This document shows positions 52,009-60,656 of a DNA stretch of 64,000 nucleotides, piece by piece. Both the position numbers and the translations under genes were made by a program. A model generated the notes under the pieces. That model did not search any database, was not told the DNA's origin, and worked only from the letters and a program-made list of their open reading frames with translations. Position 1 is the first letter of the stretch; every line of letters begins with the position of its first letter. The stretch comes from Dyadobacter chenwenxiniae. Lineage in GTDB: Bacteria > Bacteroidota > Bacteroidia > Cytophagales > Spirosomataceae. The stretch covers positions 558,001 to 622,000 of the forward strand of contig NZ_CP094997.1 in assembly GCF_022869785.1 (NCBI RefSeq). Direction: 5' to 3'.

Positions 52009-52123
52009 AAAATGTATTGAAGCAGGCATGGATGATTATCTCACCAAACCTGTTGTCAAGGATACTTTACAGCAAACCATAGCGAGGTGGCTTTTGCAGC
52101 GCTCACAAGTCGAACTAAACTAA
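51959..52123 (+). pseudogene. Displaced 3' end of the histidine kinase (receiver 2), one frame off
   Basis: In the next frame the sequence reads RIPIIALTAGTVVGEREKC, then AGMDDYLTKPVVKDTLQQTI and ends with TAA at 52121-52123. This supplies the conserved Thr and Lys (ALTA, TKP) missing from the receiver 2 frame upstream. Removing one C in the GGCCGGCCGCCG run at 51949-51960 restores an intact receiver. The restored stop lies inside the terminator stem, as expected for the real gene end. Confidence 0.85.
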
Positions 52124-52160
52124 AAAAGGAGGCATAAGCCTCCTTTTTTAGTTTAGTTCG
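52111..52160. terminator. Very strong bidirectional terminator after the histidine kinase gene
   Basis: A perfect 23-bp stem (52111-52133 with 52138-52160) and a four-base loop ATAA, with A6 and T6 tracts. It serves the kinase gene and the convergent SDR gene. Confidence 0.92.
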
Positions 52161-52164
52161 AAAA

Positions 52165-53022
52165 TCACCCGTTAACAATCTGTCCTCCATTCGGGTGCAA
52201 CACTTGGCCGCTCATGTATGAAGCATCTTCGCAAGCCAGGAAAACGTAGGAAGGCGCAACCTCAGCGGGTTGTCCCGGACGTTTTAAAGGCGTGTCTTTC
52301 CCGAATTTCTCCACCTTTTCAGAATCGAAGGTTGCCGGGATCAAAGGCGTCCAGATCGGGCCCGGCGCAACGGCATTGACCCTGATCTTTTTGTCTGCCA
52401 GCGAAACCGCGAGCGACCTGGTATAAGCTACAATCGCCCCTTTCGTAGAAGAATAATCGAGCAAGGCCGGACTTCCATGATAGGCAGTCACCGAGGTTGT
52501 ATTAATAATCGTATCGCCTTCCTGCAAATGAGGCAGCGCCGCCTGCGTAAAATAGAAGAAAGAGTAAATGTTGGTCGCGAATGTATTGTTGAGCTGCTCC
52601 GCAGTAATTTCACGCACATCTTCCTTGGGATGTTGTTCAGCCGCATTATTTACCAGAACATTCAATTTACCAAACTCGCTGATAACACGCGTCACAGCCT
52701 CTTTGCAGAAAGCTTCATCCCGAATGTCACCAGGGATAAGCAGGCACATTTTGCCTTCTGCTTCCACCATTGCCTTGGTTTCTTCTGCATCCTGGTCCTC
52801 TTCCAGATATACAATGGCCACATCAGCGCCTTCTCTTGCAAAGTGAACCGCAACAGCCCTTCCTATTCCGCTATCGCCTCCCGTTATCAGCGCCGATTTT
52901 CCCTGCAACTTACCGCTCCCACGATAATTTTCCCGGATAATGATCGGTGCTGGATCCATAATCCCCTCAATCCCAGGCTGTGAGCTTTGCGTTTGTCCCT
53001 TCGTATCTATGTTGTAATCCAT
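52165..53022 (-). CDS. SDR-family oxidoreductase (YhdG/GSP39-like)
   Basis: 285 residues. NAD(P)-binding loop ALITGGDSGIGRAVAVHFA, NNAAEQHP, and the catalytic YSSTKGAIVAYTRS (Tyr and Lys). An N-terminal extension of about 40 residues (DPAPIIIRENYRGSGKLQGK) is typical of the general-stress-protein/glucose-1-dehydrogenase-like subgroup. The substrate is unknown; such proteins are often stress-induced. Confidence 0.92.
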   Translation of the reverse strand: MDYNIDTKGQTQSSQPGIEGIMDPAPIIIRENYRGSGKLQGKSALITGGDSGIGRAVAVHFAREGADVAIVYLEEDQDAEETKAMVEAEGKMCLLIPGDIRDEAFCKEAVTRVISEFGKLNVLVNNAAEQHPKEDVREITAEQLNNTFATNIYSFFYFTQAALPHLQEGDTIINTTSVTAYHGSPALLDYSSTKGAIVAYTRSLAVSLADKKIRVNAVAPGPIWTPLIPATFDSEKVEKFGKDTPLKRPGQPAEVAPSYVFLACEDASYMSGQVLHPNGGQIVNG

Positions 53023-53143
53023 GATCTTAAAATGTTAGCGTTCAATTATTGTGAATGTGCGCTATCCTTAAAACTATGTGCCAATGCCATAAATTTGATA
53101 GAACATTGTGCGTGAGTAATGTTTTTCACAGTTTAAAGCATGA

Positions 53144-53497
53144 ATAAGTGAAGGCAACCGCGACCGCATTGGTCATCCACAGCTCGCCCAGGTGGCCATT
53201 CAGCAGGGTAAGAACCTGGCTGCTAATCTTCCCCGTTTAGTTGAAGGGAAGCCGCTAAGCGATTTTCATTATACACACAAGGGCACGATGGCCATTATCG
53301 GCGTGAACAAGGCCATTGCCGACCTGCCTGGTTTGCATTTCAAAGGTTTTATAGCTTACTTTCTGTGGCTGGTCGTGCATTTATTTTCATTGACCCGCTA
53401 TCGCAACCAGATCAAAACTTTTTACAACTGGATGGTTGCCTTTTTTACCGGAGATCAGTCATTGCGGTTCATCATGGATGCAAAGCCCGATAAATAG
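53144..53497 (+). pseudogene. Remnant of a type II NADH dehydrogenase (C-terminal 118 codons)
   Basis: The frame opens after a stop at 53141 with no proper start and reads GHPQLAQVAIQQGKNLAANL, then HYTHKGTMAIIGVNKAIADL and FKGFIAYFLWLVVHLFSLTR. These match the end of NDH-2 enzymes (usually about 420 residues), including the final membrane-binding helix. The FAD and NADH domains are missing, and no upstream remnant is seen in the 120 bases between it and the SDR gene. A GTG at 53192 could make a 101-residue peptide, but a functional enzyme is excluded. It ends five bases before corA. Confidence 0.8.
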
Positions 53498-53502
53498 AAT
53501 TT

Positions 53503-54405
53503 ATGATTCATACGATTGCCGAGAAAAACAAATATCCGTTTGAGTGGTTGGATATTACAGACCCCAGTGAGGAGGAGTTAAAACAGCTCACCGGGGAACA
53601 TTCGTTACATGAATCTTCCATCAAAGACTGGGGACAGCCCGACCATCTTCCAAAATATGAAAAAGTAGGCGATTATGTGTTCATTATTTTCCGGATGCAC
53701 GCTGAAACCGTTGGATCAGAAGCCGACACTGTTCCTGAGCTCACGGATAAGGTCGCTATTTTTATGTTTCCCGAAAAAGTCATTACCCTACACCGAAAAC
53801 CATGGGCAGCACCCGAATACATCGCTGAAAACCAGCTCGAGCAGCACGCCTGTAAAGATACTTTACACCTTGTTAATGAAATTGTCAAGAGTTGTCTGGG
53901 CACATACGAAGCACCCTCGATAAAGCTCACCAGCGACATTGAATATTATGAGGAAAATATGTTTCTTAAAAACCGTAAACCTTCGTTGCTAAAAGGCCTT
54001 TACTATTTACGCCGCAGGGTAGAAGTTACCAGGCGCGTCATCATGCTTTCGCACGAGATTGTCGACAAAATGGATGCTCCGGATACTTCCAATGCCTATA
54101 CGAGGGACACGCGCGACCTTTTTGTGAAAATGCAGAACATTTATGACACACTGTTCGAGAACATGAATCAGCTGGTAATGATCTACTTTTCCATTTCGTC
54201 CCAGCGCACAAACGAGATTGTACGCGTTTTAACGCTATTTTCAGTGTTTTTTATGCCGTTGACCTTCATCGTAGGAATTTACGGAATGAATTTCGACTAT
54301 ATGCCCGAGCTCAGATTGAAGTTTGGTTATCCCGGTGTCATGATTCTGATGGCGTTGATCACTGCTGGAGTTTACGGCTGGTTTAAGAAAAAAGGTTGGC
54401 TGTGA
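53503..54405 (+). CDS. corA: CorA-family magnesium/divalent cation transporter
   Basis: 300 residues. The long N-terminal part is the cytoplasmic funnel domain, and the two C-terminal helices are VLTLFSVFFMPLTFIVGIYG and VMILMALITAGVYGWF. The signature YGMNFDYMPE (GMN, then the usual MPE) lies between them, and the final KKKGWL is a basic tail. CorA forms a pentamer that passes Mg2+ or Co2+. The gene starts just downstream of the NDH-2 remnant and may have been fused to its transcript. Confidence 0.95.
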   Translation: MIHTIAEKNKYPFEWLDITDPSEEELKQLTGEHSLHESSIKDWGQPDHLPKYEKVGDYVFIIFRMHAETVGSEADTVPELTDKVAIFMFPEKVITLHRKPWAAPEYIAENQLEQHACKDTLHLVNEIVKSCLGTYEAPSIKLTSDIEYYEENMFLKNRKPSLLKGLYYLRRRVEVTRRVIMLSHEIVDKMDAPDTSNAYTRDTRDLFVKMQNIYDTLFENMNQLVMIYFSISSQRTNEIVRVLTLFSVFFMPLTFIVGIYGMNFDYMPELRLKFGYPGVMILMALITAGVYGWFKKKGWL

Positions 54406-54446
54406 GTGTTTTATTGAATTTGATCTGTTTGTTTATTCGTTAACCT

Positions 54447-55628
54447 ATGAAGTTTATTTATACTAAAACCTTTGCTTCCCGCTGCATTTTTATCATTGTC
54501 CTTTTGCTTTGTCAACTGGCAGCAGAGGCTGTGGTGATCCCCAAAGCACCGTCCGCGCTGGCTGCGACTGCAATTTCTGCCACGCAAATAAATCTGGTAT
54601 GGGTGGATAATGCTAAGGACGAAACCGGTTTTGAGCTGGAAAGATCCGTGGACGGTTTGAAATTTGTGAAAGTTGCTGACCTGGCCGCTAATATCAAGGC
54701 ATATTCAAATACAGGGCTTACCGCTTCAACCAGATATTGGTACAGGATCCGGGCCAAAAATTCAGCTGGAAAGTCTGCATACAGCAACATTGCCAGTGCA
54801 ACCACATTCCTGATCGCCCCCAATGCACCCGGGAAACTTGCAGCCATATCCGTTTCGACCGTTCAGGTCAATGTGAGCTGGGAGGATAACGCGTTGAACG
54901 AAAGCGGTTTTCAGTTGGAAAGGTCATTGAATGGGACTGCTTTTACAAAAATTGCCGACCTGGGCCCGAACATTAAATCCTACCAAAACACCGGCCTGGA
55001 CGCCGCTACAACATATTATTACCGCGTCCGCGCAGTGAATGCGGCAGGTGCTTCTGCATATAGCAATGTAGATTCAGCAACAACCGACAACCTCCCTGTG
55101 CCCGACATGCCTGAGAATTTTACAGCCGTGCCCATTGCTCCTGATGTAGTGGAGTTGCGCTGGTCAGCTGTGTCCGAAAATACAAAAGAAGTGATCATTG
55201 AACGTTCCAAAAGTGTTACCAACCAGTTTGTCCAGATCGGTAAAGTGGCCGCCAACGTGTTGCAATTTCAGGATAAGGATTCATTGGCCAACACCAATTA
55301 TTACTATCGGATCAAGGCAATCAATGCAGGTGGAAGCTCGCCTTATAGCCTCATTTCCATTGTTCTTGCCAACGCGATCATCACAGGGAATGAGTCGTTG
55401 CCGGGCGGCCCAATCATTTATTCTGCCGAAAGAACACTCATTATTGAATTGAATAAATCCGCGTATGCTCAGTTGCAGCTATATAATGTAAGCGGAACCA
55501 GGCAGTTAGAGGCCAAAATAGGCACTTCGTCCCGAACAAGTCTCGCCCATTTGGCCCGGGGCATTTACATTGTTCGCATTCAGACAGGCAAAGAAGTAAT
55601 ATCGCGCAAAGTGGTGCTTTTGGATTAG
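54447..55628 (+). CDS. Secreted protein of three FN3 domains with T9SS C-terminal domain
   Basis: 393 residues with a signal peptide (to about AAEAVV). Three fibronectin type III domains follow, with repeats such as APSALAATAISATQINLVW, APGKLAAISVSTVQVNVSW and MPENFTAVPIAPDVVELRW, each ending with YRIRAKNSAGKSAYS-like strands. The last 75 residues hold a T9SS type A domain (AQLQLYNVSGTRQLEAKIG, LARGIYIVRIQTGKEVISRK). The domains lack any catalytic part, so it may bind glycan or protein. It lies 20 bases upstream of the chitinase gene, which suggests a shared transcript and a partner role. Confidence 0.88.
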   Translation: MKFIYTKTFASRCIFIIVLLLCQLAAEAVVIPKAPSALAATAISATQINLVWVDNAKDETGFELERSVDGLKFVKVADLAANIKAYSNTGLTASTRYWYRIRAKNSAGKSAYSNIASATTFLIAPNAPGKLAAISVSTVQVNVSWEDNALNESGFQLERSLNGTAFTKIADLGPNIKSYQNTGLDAATTYYYRVRAVNAAGASAYSNVDSATTDNLPVPDMPENFTAVPIAPDVVELRWSAVSENTKEVIIERSKSVTNQFVQIGKVAANVLQFQDKDSLANTNYYYRIKAINAGGSSPYSLISIVLANAIITGNESLPGGPIIYSAERTLIIELNKSAYAQLQLYNVSGTRQLEAKIGTSSRTSLAHLARGIYIVRIQTGKEVISRKVVLLD

Positions 55629-55648
55629 TATATCCTAAATTCAAAACC

Positions 55649-56779
55649 ATGAAATCTTTACGCACCCTGCTGCTTCTCGCACTGGGATTTTCAATGCTTT
55701 GTCCTGCCTTTTCTCTTGCTCAAAAAAAGAAAAAATACATTGTTAATGCTTATGTAGGCGGTTTTCGGGGGCTGGTGCAAACCGAAGAAATCGACGCTGA
55801 AAGGTTAACACACATCAATTACGCATTTGTGAATGTGCAGGACAGCCTCGCCGTGCTGACCAACCTGGCGACCGATTCTACAAACTTTCGCAAGCTCAAT
55901 GAAATGAAAGCATTGAAAAATCCCGATCTGAAAATCCTTATTTCCATAGGCGGCTGGGCTTGGAGTGAAAATTTTTCAGATGCAGTCCTGACCGAAACTT
56001 CGCGTAGAAAATTCGCCAAATCCAGTGTTGACATCGTGCGCCGGTTTAATCTGGACGGCGTGGACATTGACTGGGAATATCCCGCCATGCGCGGCGAGGA
56101 AGGCAATATTTTCCGGCCGGAAGACAAGCAGAACTTCACATTGATGTTCAAGGCGATTCGAGAAGAACTGGACATTTTAGAGAAAGAAAAAAGCCGCGAT
56201 TACCAACTGACAACAGCCGTAGGCGGCTCCAAATCATTCGTCGATAATACGGAAATGGGCCTTGCACAGCAATATCTCGATTACGTGTTTATTATGACTT
56301 ACGATTACGGCGGCAAGAACGGAACCGTGGGCCATCACACCAATTTGTACGATTATGGCAACATTCCGGACGGATCTTCGGCAGATCGTTCGGTGAAAAA
56401 TTTCATGGCCGCGGGTGTGCCTGCAAACAAAATTGTCCTCGGCGCTGCATTCTATGGAAAGGGCTGGGAGGCTGAAACTGCCAAGAATAACGGACTGGGC
56501 GAAAAGCGCGTCAAAGCCGTTCAGGGAGGTGGTTATACCAAGCTTAAAGACACATTGATCAATCAGAATGGTTATAAAAAGTTTTATGACAAAAAAGCTA
56601 GGGCACCTTATCTTTTCAATGATTCCACCAAAGTCCTGATCACTTACGAGGACGAGAAATCCATTAAGGAAAAATGTAAGTATATCAAAAAGAACAACTT
56701 AGCCGGGATATTTTTCTGGGAATATTTCAGCGACCCAAAGGAATATCTGATCACGGAAATCAGCAAAGACTTGGACTAA
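55649..56779 (+). CDS. Glycoside hydrolase family 18 chitinase, secreted
   Basis: 376 residues with a signal peptide to about SLAQ. The GH18 motif is DGVDIDWEYP, with Glu143 as acid. SIGGW and FIMTYDYGG are other family markers, and GAAFYGKGW and IFFWEYFSDP end the barrel. The enzyme hydrolyses chitin or related beta-1,4-GlcNAc chains. The upstream FN3/T9SS protein probably forms one transcript with it. The 3' end overlaps the SNF2 gene by four bases. Confidence 0.93.
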   Translation: MKSLRTLLLLALGFSMLCPAFSLAQKKKKYIVNAYVGGFRGLVQTEEIDAERLTHINYAFVNVQDSLAVLTNLATDSTNFRKLNEMKALKNPDLKILISIGGWAWSENFSDAVLTETSRRKFAKSSVDIVRRFNLDGVDIDWEYPAMRGEEGNIFRPEDKQNFTLMFKAIREELDILEKEKSRDYQLTTAVGGSKSFVDNTEMGLAQQYLDYVFIMTYDYGGKNGTVGHHTNLYDYGNIPDGSSADRSVKNFMAAGVPANKIVLGAAFYGKGWEAETAKNNGLGEKRVKAVQGGGYTKLKDTLINQNGYKKFYDKKARAPYLFNDSTKVLITYEDEKSIKEKCKYIKKNNLAGIFFWEYFSDPKEYLITEISKDLD

Positions 56780-59700
56780 CTCACCAAACTTAGCAAATCG
56801 TTCTTTGTTAAAGTCTTCAAAACGGAAGCATCGGTTTTGACCAGATCGTCGGCCAGATCCTTTTTGGATTCCTGCAATTCCAGGATTTTTTCCTCAATGG
56901 TTCCAGGGCATATCAGCCTGACGGCGATCACGTTTTTCTTCTGCCCGATGCGGTAACTCCGGTCAATAGCTTGATTCTCAACCGCAGGGTTCCACCAGGG
57001 ATCGACCAGATATACATAATCCGCTTCGGTGAGGTTAAGGCCGGTTCCACCCGCTTTCAGGCTGATCAGGAACACGCGGATCTCGGCATTATTCTGGAAA
57101 CTTTCAACCCTTGCAGCGCGGTCTTTGGTCTGCCCGGTCAGATATTCGAACTTAATTCCCCGGGTAACCAGCTCATTTTTAATTAAATCCAACATGGTCA
57201 CAAATTGGGAAAACACCAGGATCTTGTGCTGTGGCGATTTGCTCTCAATTTGTTCTAAAAGCGTCTCGATCTTGGACGACGCATTGCCATAATACAAATG
57301 ATCATTCAATAAGGCCGGGGAGTTGCAGATCTGCCGCAGCTTGGTCAAGCCTTGCAGCACATGCAGGCTTTCGCGTGCAATGTCGACCTCATTTTTGGTG
57401 TTCAGGAATGTGTAAAATTCGAGTTCATAAGCATTGTACACTTTGCGCTGCTCATCGCCCATTTCACAATAAATGACCATTTCCGTTTTATCCGGAAGCT
57501 CGGTCGCCACCTGCTTTTTGGTTCTTCTTAAAATAAACGGATCGATCCTTTTTTGAAGTTCCCGAGCACGATCGTTGTCTTTGAAGCGGTCGATTGGCGT
57601 GGAGAAGTGGTTCCTGAACTGCGTCTTATTGCCTAACAGTCCTGGACAAGCAAAGGAAAGCTGTCCATAAAGGTCAAATGTGTTGTTTTCAATCGGCGTC
57701 CCGGTCAGCACGAGCTTGTTCCTCGATTGAAGCAATCTGGCAGCCTTATAGCGCTGGGATTCAGGGTTTTTAATGGCTTGCGACTCATCGAGGACAATGT
57801 AATTGAAATGATATTTTTTCAAAAAATTTACATCCGAAAGCAAGGTGCCGTATGAAGTTAATATCACTTCATAGCGATAGAAATCCGAGATCGTTTTCAC
57901 GCGGTCGGCGCCGTAAATGGTAAGCACTTTTAATGAAGGTGCAAACTTTTCTATCTCAGCCAGCCAGTTGAATATCAGCGATGTAGGGACAATGATGAGG
58001 TTGGTGTTCTGAACCTGTTTTTGCCTTTGCGACAAAATAAATGCAATGATCTGAAGCGTTTTGCCCAAGCCCATATCATCCGCAAGGCAGCCTCCAAAAC
58101 CAAATTCGTCCAGGAAATGAAGCCAGTTCAGACCTTGTTTCTGATATTCCCGTAAAGATGCGTTCAGGTTAGCAGGCACTTCCACCGATTGTATGGATTC
58201 AAAGTCTGCAAAACGGGACTTGTAGAATGCAATCTGCTCTTTCGCTTCTTTGCTAAGTGCCTCGGCATCATACATTTCACTCACAGAAGCGAAGTTCATT
58301 TTAGAAGTCTGAATAGTTTCGCCCACCACTTCTCCGGCTTCAAAAAATTTGGCGAATTTCTCGATCCATTCGTCTGGCAAAATGCCCTGTGTCCCATCGT
58401 CCAGCTGCACATATTTGCTCCGGTTTTTAACCGCCTTATGCAGGTTTTTCAACGTAACTTTTTGATTCCCAAACTTTACGCCGGCAGTTGTATTAAACCA
58501 GTTGATCCCGCTGATCACGTTTACCGACACCTGCGCACGGTTGGGGTTCAGTCGCATTTTTGTGAGTTTATCAAAACCCAGAACCGTGATTTTCTGGTCC
58601 CGCCATTCTTCAAATGTATTGAGAAACCATGATTCGCTGAGGAAGCGTTCTTTGTATAAATACAAAAATTCACGGCCCAGCTGGTCCTCAAAATCAGGAT
58701 GCTGGCGAATGATCGCGCCTGCAAACCGCAGTTCTTCGCTTTCATCCCGCTGCACAGTGAACGGGTTTCCGTGGCCATCAACGGAATAAATTTGCTTCCT
58801 GGAAAACACTGGAACTTCTACGGCACCATATTTCATCACCGGCGTGATCATCACATAATTGCCGAAATCTTCCAGATAAATGATCTTTTCATTTTCCAGA
58901 TCAAAACCCTGTTCTTCCTTCTGAGCCTGAGTGGCCGGTTTCAAATAGGAGTAAGTGATCCGGATTTTGGATTCCAGTTTCGCCAGCAGATTTTCTCGAA
59001 ACTGCTCAAATTTGGCGTTATGAATGATAATTTTCTGATTATGCTGACTGAAAAATTCAACCGTTTTCAGAATGTCCTCATTGTCGATCAAATGCAGGGA
59101 ATCAAGATACAGCACGAAATAGTCATAGCGCATTCTGACCTTTTCCAGATCCAGCGAAACACCATTCAGACTTAGCTGGCCCGAAATCTGAAAAAACGGG
59201 TCTTTCCGGTCTATGGTCAAATGCATGTCCACAGGCGATTTTTCCAGCTTTACCAAAACCAGAGACGCGGCGCTGATATTTTCCGAGATCAATGGATTAT
59301 GGTAAAAAAAATCGAGTCCTTCCGGATTCTTCACAATGCTTTTCAGCCCCGCCAGATCCATTTCGAGCTGTTTTTTGCGAAAATTATTTTGAAAAGAAGC
59401 AACAGCCGTGTAAAACTTGATAACGTCCGGATCCTGTGTTTTCCAGATCGCGTCCAGCGGATTCAGCAATGTCAGTGGATTTTTGATCTTTCCTTCGCGG
59501 GTTGTTACCGCCTCGTACATTTCGAGGTAGAAATGGTCATAGTATTTGTGCTGGCCGATGATGACGATCGTTTTGGTATTTTCCGGCTGCACTTTTGCGC
59601 CCGGAATGTCGATAACCGGCTTGTTAATCCACTGATTTTCCAAAAATGAAACAGAAGTTGCGCTGATTGGGATCAGTTCTTTCATCTTCGGCTTGATTTC

Positions 59701-60195
59701 CAGCTCCCTATTCGTGTAGATCAATTGAAAATAAGCATCCAGATCCGTCTCGTTTTCTAAACCATAGTCTTTTGCAACGACTTTTATTTTGTCAAATCGC
59801 AGCTTTCGATCAAAAAAAGCACGCAGGTCTTTTCTGTTATTAAGATTATATAATACCTGGATTTGATGCTCGCAAAGCCGTTTTTTGGGCTTACTGCATT
59901 CGCAATATATTGTAAGTGAATGGCTGTTTTGTCTTGTAACAACCTTATAATGATCGGTTAATGCTGCCGGGATTTTAAATGAGGCATAATCCACGTCAAT
60001 CTCGTGAGGCTGAATGTCGAAGAAGCCCCTCCGGTCCGTAGCCGGAAGTTCAGCACTGTTTTGCAGGATGTGTGTTGTGGTTAAATCGGCAAGATTGAAA
60101 TCCTGAAAAACAAAGTTATGGGCTGGCTGGTTTTCTGCTTCGGCAGGGGCATTCTTTTTCATATGGCAAATTAATGAACTATTTTGCACATTCAT
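56776..60195 (-). CDS. SNF2-family DEAD/DEAH helicase-like ATPase with SWIM zinc finger
   Basis: 1,139 residues. The N-terminal half has a SWIM finger (IYCECSKPKKRLCEHQ, C-x-C-x7-C-x-H, near residue 97). The C-terminal ATPase has GGCLADDMGLGKTLQIIAF (motif I), IVLDESQAIKNPES (motif II, DESQ), LTGTPIENNTFDLYGQLSF, and the second lobe with LVFSQFVTMLDLI, LISLKAGGTGLNLTEADYV and DRSYRIGQKKNVIAV. Such ATPases translocate on double-stranded DNA; bacterial members are linked to RNA polymerase recycling or repair. The start at 60195 is possible; 60162 is an alternative. Confidence 0.92.
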   Translation of the reverse strand: MNVQNSSLICHMKKNAPAEAENQPAHNFVFQDFNLADLTTTHILQNSAELPATDRRGFFDIQPHEIDVDYASFKIPAALTDHYKVVTRQNSHSLTIYCECSKPKKRLCEHQIQVLYNLNNRKDLRAFFDRKLRFDKIKVVAKDYGLENETDLDAYFQLIYTNRELEIKPKMKELIPISATSVSFLENQWINKPVIDIPGAKVQPENTKTIVIIGQHKYYDHFYLEMYEAVTTREGKIKNPLTLLNPLDAIWKTQDPDVIKFYTAVASFQNNFRKKQLEMDLAGLKSIVKNPEGLDFFYHNPLISENISAASLVLVKLEKSPVDMHLTIDRKDPFFQISGQLSLNGVSLDLEKVRMRYDYFVLYLDSLHLIDNEDILKTVEFFSQHNQKIIIHNAKFEQFRENLLAKLESKIRITYSYLKPATQAQKEEQGFDLENEKIIYLEDFGNYVMITPVMKYGAVEVPVFSRKQIYSVDGHGNPFTVQRDESEELRFAGAIIRQHPDFEDQLGREFLYLYKERFLSESWFLNTFEEWRDQKITVLGFDKLTKMRLNPNRAQVSVNVISGINWFNTTAGVKFGNQKVTLKNLHKAVKNRSKYVQLDDGTQGILPDEWIEKFAKFFEAGEVVGETIQTSKMNFASVSEMYDAEALSKEAKEQIAFYKSRFADFESIQSVEVPANLNASLREYQKQGLNWLHFLDEFGFGGCLADDMGLGKTLQIIAFILSQRQKQVQNTNLIIVPTSLIFNWLAEIEKFAPSLKVLTIYGADRVKTISDFYRYEVILTSYGTLLSDVNFLKKYHFNYIVLDESQAIKNPESQRYKAARLLQSRNKLVLTGTPIENNTFDLYGQLSFACPGLLGNKTQFRNHFSTPIDRFKDNDRARELQKRIDPFILRRTKKQVATELPDKTEMVIYCEMGDEQRKVYNAYELEFYTFLNTKNEVDIARESLHVLQGLTKLRQICNSPALLNDHLYYGNASSKIETLLEQIESKSPQHKILVFSQFVTMLDLIKNELVTRGIKFEYLTGQTKDRAARVESFQNNAEIRVFLISLKAGGTGLNLTEADYVYLVDPWWNPAVENQAIDRSYRIGQKKNVIAVRLICPGTIEEKILELQESKKDLADDLVKTDASVLKTLTKNDLLSLVS

Positions 60196-60212
60196 TTTAA
60201 ATCATTCTCAAC

Positions 60213-60656
60213 ATGGAAATCGGACTTGCAGCTGATCACGGCGGATACGAACTGAAAGAGTTCTTGAAGACATATTTGATAGGAAAGGGACATCATATCA
60301 CGGATTTTGGCGCTTATCAGCTGGATTCCAAAGACGATTATCCCGATTTCGTGATCCCGTTGGCGAACGCGATTGTGAAAAAGGAAGTGGACCGGGGAAT
60401 TGCCGTTTGCGGAAGTGGCGTGGGTGCTTCGGTGGTGGCCAACAAGGTCGCCGGCGTGCGTGCGGCGTTGATTAATGACCACTTTTCGGCTCATCAGGGT
60501 GTGGAAGACGACGACCTGAATTTGCTATGCCTCGGCGGCCGCGTAACTGGCAATATGGCAGCGCAGGAATTTGCCGAATCTTTCCTGAATGCGCGTTTTA
60601 CGGGCGAGGAGCGGCATATGCGCAGGTTAGGGAAAGTAAAGGCACTGGAAAAATGA
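60213..60656 (+). CDS. RpiB/LacA/LacB-family sugar-phosphate isomerase
   Basis: 147 residues. AADHGGYELKEFLK and GIAVCGSGVGASVVANK match the RpiB family with the catalytic Cys of CGxG. The usual QHND loop, which holds the ring-opening His of ribose-5-phosphate isomerase B, reads GVEDDDLNLLCLGGR instead. The substrate may therefore be another aldose phosphate. The ATGA overlap with the next gene couples their translation. Confidence 0.85.
   Translation: MEIGLAADHGGYELKEFLKTYLIGKGHHITDFGAYQLDSKDDYPDFVIPLANAIVKKEVDRGIAVCGSGVGASVVANKVAGVRAALINDHFSAHQGVEDDDLNLLCLGGRVTGNMAAQEFAESFLNARFTGEERHMRRLGKVKALEK

Noticed and set aside
60527..60652. Upstream extension of the DUF481 protein inside rpiB
   Set aside because: Those codons are a shadow of rpiB; the ATG at 60653 with a proper signal peptide is the better start.
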